A DNA stretch of 64,000 bases, from NCBI RefSeq assembly GCF_965227725.1, contig NZ_CBDDGH010000001.1, positions 682,001-746,000 of the forward strand, read 5' to 3'. Each line of letters starts with the position of its first letter. Position 1 is the first letter of the stretch. A model generated the notes under the pieces. That model ran no database searches. It saw only the letters and a list, made by a program, of their open reading frames with translations, and was not told the DNA's origin. Source of the DNA: Shimia sp965227725. Lineage in GTDB: Bacteria; Pseudomonadota; Alphaproteobacteria; Rhodobacterales; Rhodobacteraceae. The translations under genes were made by a program, and so were the position numbers. Of the stretch, positions 1 through 8,377 are shown piece after piece.

Positions 1-252
1 TTGATCAATTTGCAGCGTCATTCCGATCACCACTACAAGCCGGACAGGCGGTTTCCGCTGCTGCAGAACTACAGCGATGCGGAGGCGCCGCAGCTGCCCT
101 TTGGCTATCCGATCATGACGGTTGCAGCGATGATCCCACCGGTGTGGAAGCAGGTTATGAACCCGCGCGTGCGCAGATGGCGGGAGATGTATTATCCCGA
201 GATCACCAATTGGCAGCCCTATAACAAGGCCAAGAACCCGATGCCGCGTTAA
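1..252 (+). CDS. alkB: Alkane 1-monooxygenase, C-terminal fragment (cut by window edge)
   Basis: This is the last 83 codons of a gene whose 5' part lies outside the window. It begins inside the third histidine box of membrane di-iron alkane hydroxylases, visible as NLQRHSDHH, followed by the family-typical RRFPLLQNY and the LPFGYPIM stretch. AlkB proteins hydroxylate the terminal carbon of medium-chain alkanes at the inner membrane, with electrons from rubredoxin. Only the box-3 metal ligands and the cytoplasmic tail can be checked here. The stop codon overlaps, on the opposite strand, that of the convergent cyclase gene. A related membrane hydroxylase such as xylene monooxygenase is less likely because of the box-3 context. 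Confidence 0.85.
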   Translation: MINLQRHSDHHYKPDRRFPLLQNYSDAEAPQLPFGYPIMTVAAMIPPVWKQVMNPRVRRWREMYYPEITNWQPYNKAKNPMPR

Positions 253-1652
253 CCGGTGATGCCGTGATCGCGCGGACGCTCATAGGCCCAGACGGTGAGC
301 TTTTCCGCGACACCGCGAATGTCCTGATCGGTGAATTTCTGCAGCCCGTCCAGACATTCATCCCCGCCCTCGCGCAGCACTTCGGCGCGCATGCCATCGC
401 TGATCACAAGGCGGGCGTTGAGCCCGCGGGTCATGCTCTCAAGGCGGGAGGCGACGTTGACGGTGTTGCCCACCACGGCAAACTCCAGACGGTTGGCGCC
501 GATGTCGGCCAGAACCGCCGGGCCGTAGTGCGCGCCAAACCCGACCCGCAGCGGCGGGAGCCCCTTGCTGATACGGGCGTTGTTCCAATCATCCACGTCG
601 CGCATCATCTGGCGCGCACAGCGCAGCGCATTTTGCGCATCGCGCTCAGAGGGGCTTGGGGTGCCAAAGGTCGCCATCAACCCGTCGCCGAGATATTTGT
701 CGAGCGTGCCCTCATGGGCAAAAACTGCCCCTTCCATAAGGCCGTGAAATTCGCGCAGGGTCTCGATAACTTCCTCAGGTTTGCGGGCGGCGGCAAACTC
801 GGTGAAGCCGACGATGTCCACAAAAAGGACAGCGATATCATGGGATCGGATCTGTTTGAGCGGCTCGTCATTCTGGCTCAGCTCTTCGACCACATTGGGA
901 GAGAAATAGCGTGACAGATTGGTGCGCTCGCGCTCCAGAGCCGCGTTGGAGCGCAGCAAAGTGTTGAACCGGCGCACTGTCAGGCCGAGCGTGAGCGCCA
1001 CAAGAATGAAGACAAAGGCTTCCTGAAACCGTAGATCAAGGTGGAAGCTGTTCGGGTCGAGCATCCGCCCAAGCTCGGGATGATTTGGCAGCGCAGTGAT
1101 CACCGCGTCGCTAAGCGCTTCCATCGGCTCGGTGAACCAGAACGACAGCGCCAGCGCCGCGCACCAGATCATCGCGGTCCATGTGCCAATCGCAATCACC
1201 GTGCGCCAGGAATAGGCCAGCGTGCCCGCCGCCAGGATCAGATAGAAATATTGGAAATTGTCATATTGAAAGCGCATGGCAGAGGGCCAGTCATGCTCTC
1301 CCAACGGGTTGGGACCGACGATGCCAATGGTCATGATCAAGAGATCAAAAAAGATCAGCAGCAGCTCTGTGCGCGATTGACCGACGCGGCCCACGCGCTG
1401 GATGAGCCAGCCATTGGCGCAGAGCACCATCAATATGAAGTGATAATAAAGGACTTCTGGCCACGGGGCGACAAACAGCAGGAAGACGGCCACAACACCC
1501 ATCGCCCACCAGCGTGCCTTTACCGCAAGCGCGAGACCTTCGCGTTTGTGATGCTCCAGCACAGCCTCGGTGTAGCGGTCCTCGCGGTCAGCCTCGCCAC
1601 CGCTTGCATGTGCGATGTCGTCGCCGGGGTCTGATCTTACGCCCTCTGTCAT
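249..1652 (-). CDS. Membrane-bound class III adenylate/guanylate cyclase
   Basis: The 467-residue protein has an N-terminal membrane part (about residues 45-240, roughly six hydrophobic segments) followed by a class III nucleotide cyclase domain (about 265-450). Both metal-binding aspartates are present (LFVDIVGFT and YLGDGLMATFG), as are the substrate-contacting lysine (TLDKYLGDG) and the transition-state Asn/Arg pair (NTVNVASRLE), so it should be active. The membrane part resembles a sensor region but matches no named domain I can assign. An ATG preceded by GGAGGG supports the start. It converges with the alkane monooxygenase gene and the stop codons overlap. Whether it makes cAMP or cGMP cannot be decided by eye, though cAMP is usual for this class. 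Confidence 0.88.
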   Translation of the reverse strand: MTEGVRSDPGDDIAHASGGEADREDRYTEAVLEHHKREGLALAVKARWWAMGVVAVFLLFVAPWPEVLYYHFILMVLCANGWLIQRVGRVGQSRTELLLIFFDLLIMTIGIVGPNPLGEHDWPSAMRFQYDNFQYFYLILAAGTLAYSWRTVIAIGTWTAMIWCAALALSFWFTEPMEALSDAVITALPNHPELGRMLDPNSFHLDLRFQEAFVFILVALTLGLTVRRFNTLLRSNAALERERTNLSRYFSPNVVEELSQNDEPLKQIRSHDIAVLFVDIVGFTEFAAARKPEEVIETLREFHGLMEGAVFAHEGTLDKYLGDGLMATFGTPSPSERDAQNALRCARQMMRDVDDWNNARISKGLPPLRVGFGAHYGPAVLADIGANRLEFAVVGNTVNVASRLESMTRGLNARLVISDGMRAEVLREGGDECLDGLQKFTDQDIRGVAEKLTVWAYERPRDHGITG

Positions 1653-1832
1653 CTTCAGAGCCCTCCGTCTCGTTCTCTTAGATAGGTATTCGCGAGATGC
1701 TTACACACCCCAAAATGTTTCGATTTGGTGTTGAGATCTGACAATAAGCCGAAACGCTCGAAACGTATCGACGTCATGGGCGCTACGACATCAAGTTGTG
1801 TCGCCACTTAATCTCGAAACGCTTTAAAGATC

Positions 1833-1858
1833 AAAAAGCCCCGCCGTTTCCGGCGGGG
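1833..1858 (-). terminator. Rho-independent terminator downstream of ccrM
   Basis: Read on the minus strand, a perfect 8-bp stem (CCCCGCCG / CGGCGGGG) with a GAAA tetraloop is followed by C and five Ts. It lies 86 bp after the ccrM stop codon, the expected place for the end of the rnhB-ccrM transcript. Confidence 0.85.
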
Positions 1859-1865
1859 AAGTCTT

Positions 1866-1915
1866 GGTGCCTGTTCAGTCAGTTCGGCAACAGGCACCGG
1901 CGGTATTCTACCGGT
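1866..1915. terminator. Second hairpin pair between ccrM and its terminator
   Basis: A 10-bp perfect inverted repeat (GGTGCCTGTT / AACAGGCACC, arms 1866-1875 and 1889-1898) is followed on the plus strand by a shorter ACCGG...CCGGT repeat and a run of six Ts. The plus-strand orientation looks terminator-like, but no plus-strand gene ends nearby. It may be a backup or bidirectional termination structure. Confidence 0.5.
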
Positions 1916-1943
1916 TTTTTCCTGTCTTCTGAATGCGTTGCCC

Positions 1944-3059
1944 TTAGTTCGGGCGTGTGGCCATCTCTGCGCGGATCTGTTGACGCAGAAGATCGATCGG
2001 CACTTTTTTGCCTTCGCGTTTGTAAGACCAGTAGGTCCAGCCGTTGCAGCTGGGCGCGCCTTCAAGATGTGCGCCAACCTGGTGGATGGAGCCTTTGATG
2101 TCGCCACCAATCAGGGTGCCATCCGCGCGGACCTTGGCTTTGTAGCGGCCATTGAGCGAATAAAGCTCTTCGCCCGGACGCAGCATGCCGCGCTCGACCA
2201 GCTGGCCAAATGGGACACGTGGCTCTGCGCGCTTGGAGGTGGTCACCTGAAGTGCCTCACGGTCAAACTTGCGCACATTGGCGATGCGTTTCTGCGCCAC
2301 CTTGCGGTAAGCCGCCTCGCGCTCGATGCCGATGAATTCACGACCCAACATCTTGGCCACAGCACCGGTGGTGCCCGTGCCGAAGAACGGATCGAGCACA
2401 ACGTCACCCGGGTTGGTCGCGCCAATCAGAACGCGGTGCAGCAGGCTCTCCGGTTTCTGGGTTGGATGCGCCTTGTCGCCGTTTTCGTCTTTCAGACGCT
2501 CATGGCCGGTGCAGATCGGAAGCACCCAGTCAGAGCGCATCTGCACACCTTCGTTGAGCGCTTTGAGCGCTTCGTAGTTGAAGGTGTATTTGGCGCCTTC
2601 GGATTTGGAGGCCCAGATCATGGTCTCATGGGCGTTGGTGAAACGCTTGCCGCGGAAGTTCGGCATCGGGTTGGATTTGCGCCAAACCACATCGTTCAAA
2701 ATCCAGAAGCCCTGGTTTTGCAGCTCAGCACCCATGCGGAACACATTGTGGTAGCTGCCAATCACCCAGATTGCGCCGTTTGGCTTGAGCAGGCGACGCG
2801 CCGCTTTCAGCCATTCGCGGGTGAATTTGTCATACGCTGCGAAACTGGAAAACTGATCCCATTCATCATCGACAGCGTCGACTTTGGAATTGTCGGGACG
2901 GTGCAACTCGCCCTTCAACTGAAGGTTATAGGGCGGGTCAGCAAAAATCAGGTCGATAGAGTTTTCCGGCAGACTGTTCATCACCTCGATACAGTCACCA
3001 GACAATATACTATTGATCGGGAGCGCGGATGCGCCCTTCGCTTTTGTCATCGTTTTCAT
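1944..3059 (-). CDS. ccrM: DNA adenine methyltransferase CcrM (GANTC-specific)
   Basis: This is a beta-class N6-adenine methyltransferase: the DPPY motif (FADPPYNLQL) is near the N-terminus and the AdoMet-binding DPFFGTGTTG motif comes later. After about residue 275 comes the C-terminal RAMA-type DNA-binding domain typical of CcrM (GWTYWSYKREGKK). CcrM methylates the A of GANTC and controls cell-cycle transcription in alphaproteobacteria. At about 371 residues it has the usual length. Two in-frame ATGs lie close together (3071 and 3059); the second was chosen because GAGGCAGAG sits just before it. The gene follows rnhB by about 100 bp, an arrangement common in Rhodobacteraceae. Three GANTC sites lie in its upstream region. 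Confidence 0.95.
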   Translation of the reverse strand: MKTMTKAKGASALPINSILSGDCIEVMNSLPENSIDLIFADPPYNLQLKGELHRPDNSKVDAVDDEWDQFSSFAAYDKFTREWLKAARRLLKPNGAIWVIGSYHNVFRMGAELQNQGFWILNDVVWRKSNPMPNFRGKRFTNAHETMIWASKSEGAKYTFNYEALKALNEGVQMRSDWVLPICTGHERLKDENGDKAHPTQKPESLLHRVLIGATNPGDVVLDPFFGTGTTGAVAKMLGREFIGIEREAAYRKVAQKRIANVRKFDREALQVTTSKRAEPRVPFGQLVERGMLRPGEELYSLNGRYKAKVRADGTLIGGDIKGSIHQVGAHLEGAPSCNGWTYWSYKREGKKVPIDLLRQQIRAEMATRPN

Positions 3060-3115
3060 TCTCTGCCTCATTACGGCGCGGTTTTTTTAGTGCGCTCGTT
3101 GATGTGGATAAGTTT

Positions 3116-3154
3116 GAGTCAAACGAGATTCGGCGTCAATTTCTTTTTTGAATC
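3116..3154 (-). promoter_or_regulatory. Cluster of three GANTC sites upstream of ccrM
   Basis: GAGTC (3116-3120), GATTC (3127-3131) and GAATC (3150-3154) lie within 39 bp, immediately upstream of the ccrM start. A random site is expected about once per 256 bp. In Caulobacter the ccrM promoter is repressed by methylation of GANTC sites in its leader, so these are plausible autoregulatory targets. No clear CtrA full site was seen. Confidence 0.55.
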
Positions 3155-3160
3155 AAGACG

Positions 3161-3784
3161 TTAGTTTTTAGCTTGATACAACATGTTGTGGATAGGTTTG
3201 AAAGAACGTCTATGGTGTGGGGTTATCCCCAGCTCCAGCAAAGCCGCTTTGTGGCTTTTGGACGGGTATCCGGCGTTGGTTTCCCACCCATAGCCCGGAA
3301 ACTGTTGCGCCAAATCCATCATGATGTGATCACGCACTGTTTTGGCAACAATAGAAGCCGCTGCGATGGACAGAGATTTGGCGTCGCCTTTGACAATTGC
3401 CTCCGATTTCAGCGTCAATCCGCGCGGGATCATGTTGCCGTCGATCAACAGATGATCCGGAGCCACGGCCAATCCGGCCACAGCCCGCTCCATGGCGATA
3501 TGACTGGCACGCAAGATGTTGTGTTCGTCGATCTCCTCGACCGAGGCGTGGGCGATGCAGACATCGGCCACCTTCAAGATCTCTTCGGCCAAAGCATCGC
3601 GCCGTTTGGCGGAGAGTTTCTTGGAGTCGTTCAACCCCTCGGGGATGTTGTTTGGATCAAGCACCACAGCCGCCGCCGTCACCGGCCCGGCCAATGGGCC
3701 TCGCCCCACTTCATCCACGCCTGCCACACGTGTTGCACCACCGCTGAGGGCGGCCTCTTCCAGCAAAAAATCAGGTGTTGTCAT
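3161..3784 (-). CDS. rnhB: Ribonuclease HII
   Basis: RNase HII removes ribonucleotides from RNA-DNA hybrids and misincorporated ribonucleotides from DNA. The N-terminal catalytic signature GVDEVGRGPLAGP, the second acidic motif in HLLIDGN and the KGDAKSLSIAAASIVAK segment are all present. With the ATG at 3784 the protein has 207 residues, the normal size. The open frame runs on to 3910, but a rho-independent terminator for the upstream gene lies at 3823-3857, so a start before it is unlikely. ATGs at 3814 and 3802 remain possible, and no strong ribosome site separates the three. The gene precedes ccrM on the same strand. Confidence 0.95.
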   Translation of the reverse strand: MTTPDFLLEEAALSGGATRVAGVDEVGRGPLAGPVTAAAVVLDPNNIPEGLNDSKKLSAKRRDALAEEILKVADVCIAHASVEEIDEHNILRASHIAMERAVAGLAVAPDHLLIDGNMIPRGLTLKSEAIVKGDAKSLSIAAASIVAKTVRDHIMMDLAQQFPGYGWETNAGYPSKSHKAALLELGITPHHRRSFKPIHNMLYQAKN

Positions 3785-3822
3785 GGGCACTGTGACAATC
3801 ATCTTCGCGTCCATTTCGCAAC

Positions 3823-3857
3823 AAAAAAGGCTGGACAGCCCCTCGCGCCGTCCAGCC
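3823..3857 (-). terminator. Rho-independent terminator before rnhB
   Basis: On the minus strand, an 8-bp perfect stem GGCTGGAC / GTCCAGCC with a 13-base loop is followed directly by six Ts. It ends the transcript of the small secreted protein gene at 3901-4374 and shows that the long upstream extension of the rnhB frame is not its true start. Confidence 0.85.
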
Positions 3858-3900
3858 AGTGGCCGCCCTGTCTCGGCCGTTCCCTGCTCGATGGGACCGA

Positions 3901-4374
3901 TTAACGCCACACCACTTGGTAGCCGTTGCGATCAAGGCAATTCGTGCGATAGCCGGAGATCGTACGGTGCTCGCCACGCGCCTGGAAATAGCATTTCTCG
4001 GGCAACCGATAGGCAGGGTATTCCGCGCGGAACAGGCACCGCTGACCGTAGGCCTGAATGACTTTGCCGCGGTGGGTTTCAAACCGTTTGGAGCAATGAC
4101 TTGGCAGCCAGGACTTATGCTTGTGCTTGGCCTTCTTTGCTTTCTTTGCCTTCTTGGGCTGTTCGGCTTTGCTCGGCTGGTAGGTGTAGCGCGGCTTCTC
4201 TTTCTTATCGTCCTTGTGGTCGGCCACCGCCGCCCCGATGACCGCCAGAGCCAAGCCGCCAAACAGCAATGCACCAATCGCGTCTTCATCCAAGGCATGC
4301 GCGCGGGGAGCAGAAAGGCCGGTGATCACGAGCGCGGCGCTCAGCACGGCGGCAATGAAAGTTTTTGAAGTCAT
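3901..4374 (-). CDS. Small exported lysine-rich protein of unknown function
   Basis: The 157-residue protein starts with a Sec signal peptide (MTSKTFIAAVLSAALV..., probable cleavage after APRAHA). A short hydrophobic stretch (GALLFGGLALAVIGAAVA) comes next, then a Lys-rich linker with repeated KKAKKAKK and KHKHK, then a C-terminal region with four cysteines and many aromatic and basic residues. The C-terminal half (CLFRAEYPAYRLPEKC) resembles small cysteine-paired periplasmic domains common in Rhodobacteraceae, but I recognise no named family. The start at 4374 is supported by GAGGA eight bases upstream. A terminator follows the gene. No function is assigned; a role at the envelope or in binding anionic polymers is only a guess from the charge. 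Confidence 0.75.
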   Translation of the reverse strand: MTSKTFIAAVLSAALVITGLSAPRAHALDEDAIGALLFGGLALAVIGAAVADHKDDKKEKPRYTYQPSKAEQPKKAKKAKKAKHKHKSWLPSHCSKRFETHRGKVIQAYGQRCLFRAEYPAYRLPEKCYFQARGEHRTISGYRTNCLDRNGYQVVWR

Positions 4375-4547
4375 AACAACATCCTCTGCGGTTTTTGTTC
4401 GATGAGACCGGTGCGTTGACCGGAAGACATCTTCTGTTTCCGTCAGGATGTGAAAATCGTACAATATCAGGGTGTTGTTATCCTATATCCGGTCACAAAT
4501 GCGGATTGGTTATTGAATATCAAACGTGCAAAGAGCAGTGTTGCGCC

Positions 4548-4850
4548 ATGAAAAACAGGATCAGATACCCGATTTGTGCGGCAGCTCTTGCGGCCTCCCT
4601 CGCCCTGCCCAATCTGGCAAGCGCGGCGGATTGCTATGCCGACTACAAAGCCAAAAAGGACGGCCCGTTGCGGCTGCACTATGGTGTCGTTGCGCTGCAG
4701 GGCAGCTGTGACAAAGCCTCTGCCAAGCGGGAAGTTGCCGCGCGCATTGGGCAGGACGGGTGGACGCTGTTAAACGTCCTTTCCGTGTTTGACGCCTCAA
4801 AACTCTCCGGGAAAAAAGACAGTGCAGGACAATTCTACCTCCGTTATTGA
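4548..4850 (+). CDS. Small exported protein of unknown function
   Basis: The 100-residue product has a clear Sec signal peptide (MKNRIRYPICAAALAASLAL..., cleavage near NLASAA), leaving a mature domain of about 75 residues with two cysteines (ADCYADYK and LQGSCDKA). The mature part carries GLY/LHYG and GWTLLNVLSVFD-like segments, but no family could be named. The ATG at 4548 was chosen because the signal peptide begins there and AAGAGCAG lies before it; the open frame extends further upstream without coding character. It overlaps the following membrane-protein gene by about 29 bp, which suggests co-expression. Confidence 0.7.
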   Translation: MKNRIRYPICAAALAASLALPNLASAADCYADYKAKKDGPLRLHYGVVALQGSCDKASAKREVAARIGQDGWTLLNVLSVFDASKLSGKKDSAGQFYLRY

Positions 4851-5526
4851 AACGCGGCGCAGCGGCGGGCGGATTGTGATTTTCGGGGTTGGGGCGGTTG
4901 TCTCGATCCTGTTGATTTGCGCGGCTGTCCTGCTTCTGACCTTGCCGGATGCCAACGCGTTTAACGCGCGGGTGGAGCAGTTGTTCATGGAGAATGACGC
5001 GCTCACCGGCCAAGCGGAAATCAAGCTTCTGGAAATCCTTGCGCAATCGGGCACGGCCTTTGCTGACACGCTTTCAAGCTATCGCCTGGTGATCCTCGTG
5101 TTGCTGGTGTTTGCCACCGCGATGATGATCGCAGCCCTTGTGTGCCTTGTGGCGCTGATGATGCTGAACCGGCGCATGGCGCAGATCGAGCGAGCCGGCA
5201 TTCAGGTCACCTCACTGATCGTCAGCCGCGAAGAGAAGACCGTTTACCTCAACGAGATGGGCTTCAAACTGACCGATGCCGCCATGGAAACACTTTCGGT
5301 GCTGGCGGAGGCGCGGATGGATGACGAGGTGCTTTCAGGCATTGCGCTGGAAAGTGTGATCTCCGGCAAACCATCAGCAGACTGCGATGAGGCGGCAGGG
5401 GCGACGCGGATCAAGCGGCTCAGGGATTCTTTGGGCAATCAGATGGTGAGCCAGCTTTTGGTGAAAAACATCGCGCGCAAAGGCTATGTTCTGTCGATCG
5501 ACAAGGATGTGATCGAGGTGCTCTAA
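4822..5526 (+). CDS. Membrane protein with C-terminal winged-helix-like domain
   Basis: The 234-residue protein has two transmembrane segments (about residues 18-42 and 88-118) flanking a short loop of about 45 residues, then a cytoplasmic part. The last 45 residues (ATRIKRLRDSLGNQM..., then ARKGYVLSI) look like the end of an OmpR/ToxR-type winged helix, with the recognition-helix and wing pattern GYxL. A ToxR-like membrane-anchored regulator would normally have the DNA-binding domain at the N-terminus, so this arrangement is inverted and the assignment is tentative. A GTG start at 4822 is preferred (GGGAA upstream); a TTG at 4789 is the alternative. It overlaps the preceding small exported protein gene. 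Confidence 0.6.
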   Translation: MQDNSTSVIETRRSGGRIVIFGVGAVVSILLICAAVLLLTLPDANAFNARVEQLFMENDALTGQAEIKLLEILAQSGTAFADTLSSYRLVILVLLVFATAMMIAALVCLVALMMLNRRMAQIERAGIQVTSLIVSREEKTVYLNEMGFKLTDAAMETLSVLAEARMDDEVLSGIALESVISGKPSADCDEAAGATRIKRLRDSLGNQMVSQLLVKNIARKGYVLSIDKDVIEVL

Positions 5527-5680
5527 CCCTCCTTCTAGCCCCCTGCCCGCGCCCTGCGGCAGCAGCCGTTGAGCCGGTCTGTTGTACAAAAGTTGTTGAA
5601 ACCGCCCCGTGAGGGCTTGTTTACCCTTTGTTCACACACCACATTGGGACGGACCACGCGCGGCAGGGAGAGATCTTGCT

Positions 5681-7246
5681 ATGGAAGGCTCACGATTTGG
5701 GGCAAACGCCGGTTACGGCCTCGACATCAAACCGATAGATGCAACTGTAAAAGTGCTGCGCGACGGCGTGGTGCTGGCGCAAAGCGCGCGCGCCAAGGTC
5801 ATGTATGAGACGCGCCTGGAGCCGCAGATATACATACCACGCGATGACATCCTTGTGGCGCTGTCAGACCAAAACGAGCTGAAAACCTTTTGCCCGTTCA
5901 AAGGCACCGCGCGTTATCGCGACATTCTGATGGATGGGGAAACCATCTCCAATGGTGTGTGGTCCTATGACGACGCCATGCCAGAAAGCCGCGCCATCAA
6001 CGGCCATATCGGCTTTATGCCGAATGCGGGTGTTGAGGTGGACTTTGGCGGGGCCGAGCTGGAACCGGTTGCGGATGGCAATATCACGGGCCCTCTGGTG
6101 GATTGGCTGATGCGCGGCGCTGCGTTTGAAACCACGCCGCAAGACTTCATCGGCGCCTTGGGCCGGAAGATGGAAGAGAGCGGCATTGCCGTCAAACGGA
6201 TGTCCGCGATGATCTGGTCGCTGCATCCGATGATCGCTGGGCGTCACTATATCTGGACGCGGGACGCGGATGAAATCGTCACTTACACGCCTTCTTACGA
6301 TCTGCATGAACATCCCGCTTACACCAACAGCCCGCTCTATCATGTCTCTCAAGGGCTGGGCGGGGTGCGCCAGAAGCTTGACGTGCCGGGCCTTGATATG
6401 AAGTTCCCCATCATGGATGAGCTGCGGGCTGAAGGGGCGACGGATTATGTGGCGATGCCGCTGATTTTCTCCAACGGGCAAATCAACGTGCTGACCCTGA
6501 CCAGCGATCACCCCAAAGGGTTCACCACCGCAAACCTCGGGCTGATCTTTGAGGTCTCAAGCGTGATAAGCCGGTTCTTTGAAGTCTTCACACAGAAAGA
6601 AAACGCGCAATCGCTGCTGGAAACCTATGTTGGTGCGCGCACCGGTGCGCGCGTGCTGGGAGGCGAAATCCGGCGCGGGGATGGGGACGATATTGATGCG
6701 GCGATCATGTTCTGTGACCTGCGCGATTCCACCCGCATGGAAGAAGAGCTTGGCCGCGCCGCGTATATTGATCTGCTCAACACCTTCTTTGAGACCACAT
6801 CAGCCATTGTCGAAGCCCATGGCGGTGAAGTCCTGAAATTCATCGGCGACGCTGTGCTGGCGGTTTTCCCCGACACGGAGGACGGCGCGGATGCGGGGGC
6901 AGAGGCCTTGCAGGCCGCCCGTGAGATTGTGCAACAACTCGAAGCGCTGCGCGATGAAGATCCGCCGCGCTGTTGTGACTGTTCCATCGGCATCTCCTAT
7001 GGGCGGGTCACTTATGGCAATGTCGGATCGCGCGAACGTCTGGATTTCACAGTGATCGGCCGCCCTGCCAATGTGGCTGCGCGACTTGGGGATTTTGGCA
7101 AGAAAGTTGGCCATCGGATTGTCGTGTCTGACGAGGTGGCCCGCCATGATCTGGACCGCAAACCCTTGGGCGATATCACCCTGCGCAACGTAAAAGAGCC
7201 GGTCTCCTGCTTCGCGGTCTCCGCCGATAAGCTCGCAGATTGCTAA
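5681..7246 (+). CDS. DUF427 domain fused to class III nucleotide cyclase
   Basis: The 521-residue soluble protein begins with a DUF427 beta-tent domain (about residues 15-110, with CPFKGTARYRD, typical of that family). A central region of about 200 residues includes a long W-rich segment (MIAGRHYIWTRDADEIV), and a class III cyclase domain follows (about 345-505). The metal aspartates (MFCDLRDST, FIGDAVLAVF), the lysine VLKFIGD and the RPANVAARL transition-state residues are present. The usual Asp/Thr next to the Asn is replaced by Arg (IGRPAN), which may alter base selection. The central region looks GAF-like and is also seen in adenylate cyclases of rhizobia. The ATG at 5681 follows AGGGAGAG. 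There are no membrane segments. The DUF427-cyclase fusion suggests an unknown cytoplasmic ligand. Confidence 0.85.
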   Translation: MEGSRFGANAGYGLDIKPIDATVKVLRDGVVLAQSARAKVMYETRLEPQIYIPRDDILVALSDQNELKTFCPFKGTARYRDILMDGETISNGVWSYDDAMPESRAINGHIGFMPNAGVEVDFGGAELEPVADGNITGPLVDWLMRGAAFETTPQDFIGALGRKMEESGIAVKRMSAMIWSLHPMIAGRHYIWTRDADEIVTYTPSYDLHEHPAYTNSPLYHVSQGLGGVRQKLDVPGLDMKFPIMDELRAEGATDYVAMPLIFSNGQINVLTLTSDHPKGFTTANLGLIFEVSSVISRFFEVFTQKENAQSLLETYVGARTGARVLGGEIRRGDGDDIDAAIMFCDLRDSTRMEEELGRAAYIDLLNTFFETTSAIVEAHGGEVLKFIGDAVLAVFPDTEDGADAGAEALQAAREIVQQLEALRDEDPPRCCDCSIGISYGRVTYGNVGSRERLDFTVIGRPANVAARLGDFGKKVGHRIVVSDEVARHDLDRKPLGDITLRNVKEPVSCFAVSADKLADC

Positions 7247-7333
7247 ATTGCGCGACGTCTCACAGCGGCAGACGCTTGAACCTGCGCTTATGATCGCGGT
7301 AACATTCCCATGACCTTATGGGGATGACTGTCT

Positions 7334-8350
7334 GTGACTCAACAAAATCGCTCTTTGACCCTTCGTGATGTATCTGAAGCCTCGGGGGTGTCTGAAATGA
7401 CAGTCAGCCGCGTGCTTCGAAACCGTGGTGATGTTTCTCCGGCGACAAGAGAAAAGGTGCTCTCCGCAGCCAAAGAACTCGGTTACGTTCCCAACAAAAT
7501 TGCCGGGGCGCTGGCCAGTCAGCGCGTGAACCTTGTGGCGGTGATCATCCCGTCGTTATCCAACATGGTGTTTCCGGAAGTTTTGAGCGGGATCAGTCAG
7601 GTTCTGGAAGACACCGAGCTGCAACCCGTTGTGGGCGTGACCGACTATCTCCCTGAAAAGGAAGAGAAAGTCCTGTATGAAATGCTGTCCTGGCGGCCTT
7701 CCGGGGTGATCATTGCCGGGCTTGAGCACACCGAAGCCTCCCGCGCGATGCTGAACGCGAGCGGCATTCCGGTGGTGGAAATCATGGACACCGACGGCGA
7801 ACCTGTGGACGCGATGGTGGGCATTTCACACCGCCGCGCCGGGCGCGAGATGGCGGCGGCGATTCTGAAGGCCGGCTACAAGAAGATTGCCTTCCTTGGC
7901 ACCAAGATGCCGCTAGACCACCGGGCGCGCAAACGCTTTGAGGGCTTTACCGAAGTGCTCGCCAAATCCGGCGTCGAGGTGGTTGATCGCGAGTTTTACT
8001 CTGGCGGCTCTGCACTCGCTAAGGGCCGCGAGATGACCCAAGCGGTGCTGGAGCGCAGCCCGGATGTGGATTTCATCTACTACAGCAATGACATGATCGG
8101 CGCGGGCGGGCTGCTTTACCTGCTGGAGAAGGGCATTGATGTGCCCGGCCAGATCGGGCTTGCGGGCTTTAACGGTGTGGAACTGCTGCAAGGTCTGCCG
8201 CGCCAGTTGGCGACCATGGATGCCTGCCGCCGCGAAATCGGCATCAAGGCGGCTGAAATCATTGCCGCGCGCACCGAGGGCAAAGACAAGGACTCAACTG
8301 TGACCCTCGCCCCGACGATCAGCTTTGGCGACACATTGCGCGACGCCTAA
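7334..8350 (+). CDS. LacI-family transcriptional regulator
   Basis: The 338-residue protein has the N-terminal LacI helix-turn-helix (LRDVSEASGVSEMTVSRVLR, residues 9-28) with the hinge region VPNKIAGALASQR, followed by a periplasmic-binding-protein-like ligand domain. The best resemblance is to the GntR (gluconate repressor) branch, through the LVAVIIPSLSNMVF and GVTDYLPEKEE segments, so a sugar acid is a possible effector. The start is GTG at 7334 with GGGGA upstream. No sugar catabolic genes are adjacent, so the target operon is not visible here. A polysaccharide-related target downstream is possible but unsupported. Confidence 0.88.
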   Translation: MTQQNRSLTLRDVSEASGVSEMTVSRVLRNRGDVSPATREKVLSAAKELGYVPNKIAGALASQRVNLVAVIIPSLSNMVFPEVLSGISQVLEDTELQPVVGVTDYLPEKEEKVLYEMLSWRPSGVIIAGLEHTEASRAMLNASGIPVVEIMDTDGEPVDAMVGISHRRAGREMAAAILKAGYKKIAFLGTKMPLDHRARKRFEGFTEVLAKSGVEVVDREFYSGGSALAKGREMTQAVLERSPDVDFIYYSNDMIGAGGLLYLLEKGIDVPGQIGLAGFNGVELLQGLPRQLATMDACRREIGIKAAEIIAARTEGKDKDSTVTLAPTISFGDTLRDA

Positions 8351-8377
8351 GCTGTAAGCTATCTCACTTAGAACGGA

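Noticed and set aside
1938..3164. Long plus-strand open frame of 408 codons opposite ccrM
   Set aside because: It is the antisense shadow of ccrM, which has all its motifs; the reverse frame shows no family features or start signals.
3785..3910. N-terminal extension of RNase HII
   Set aside because: A rho-independent terminator of the upstream gene lies within it, and the shorter protein has normal length.
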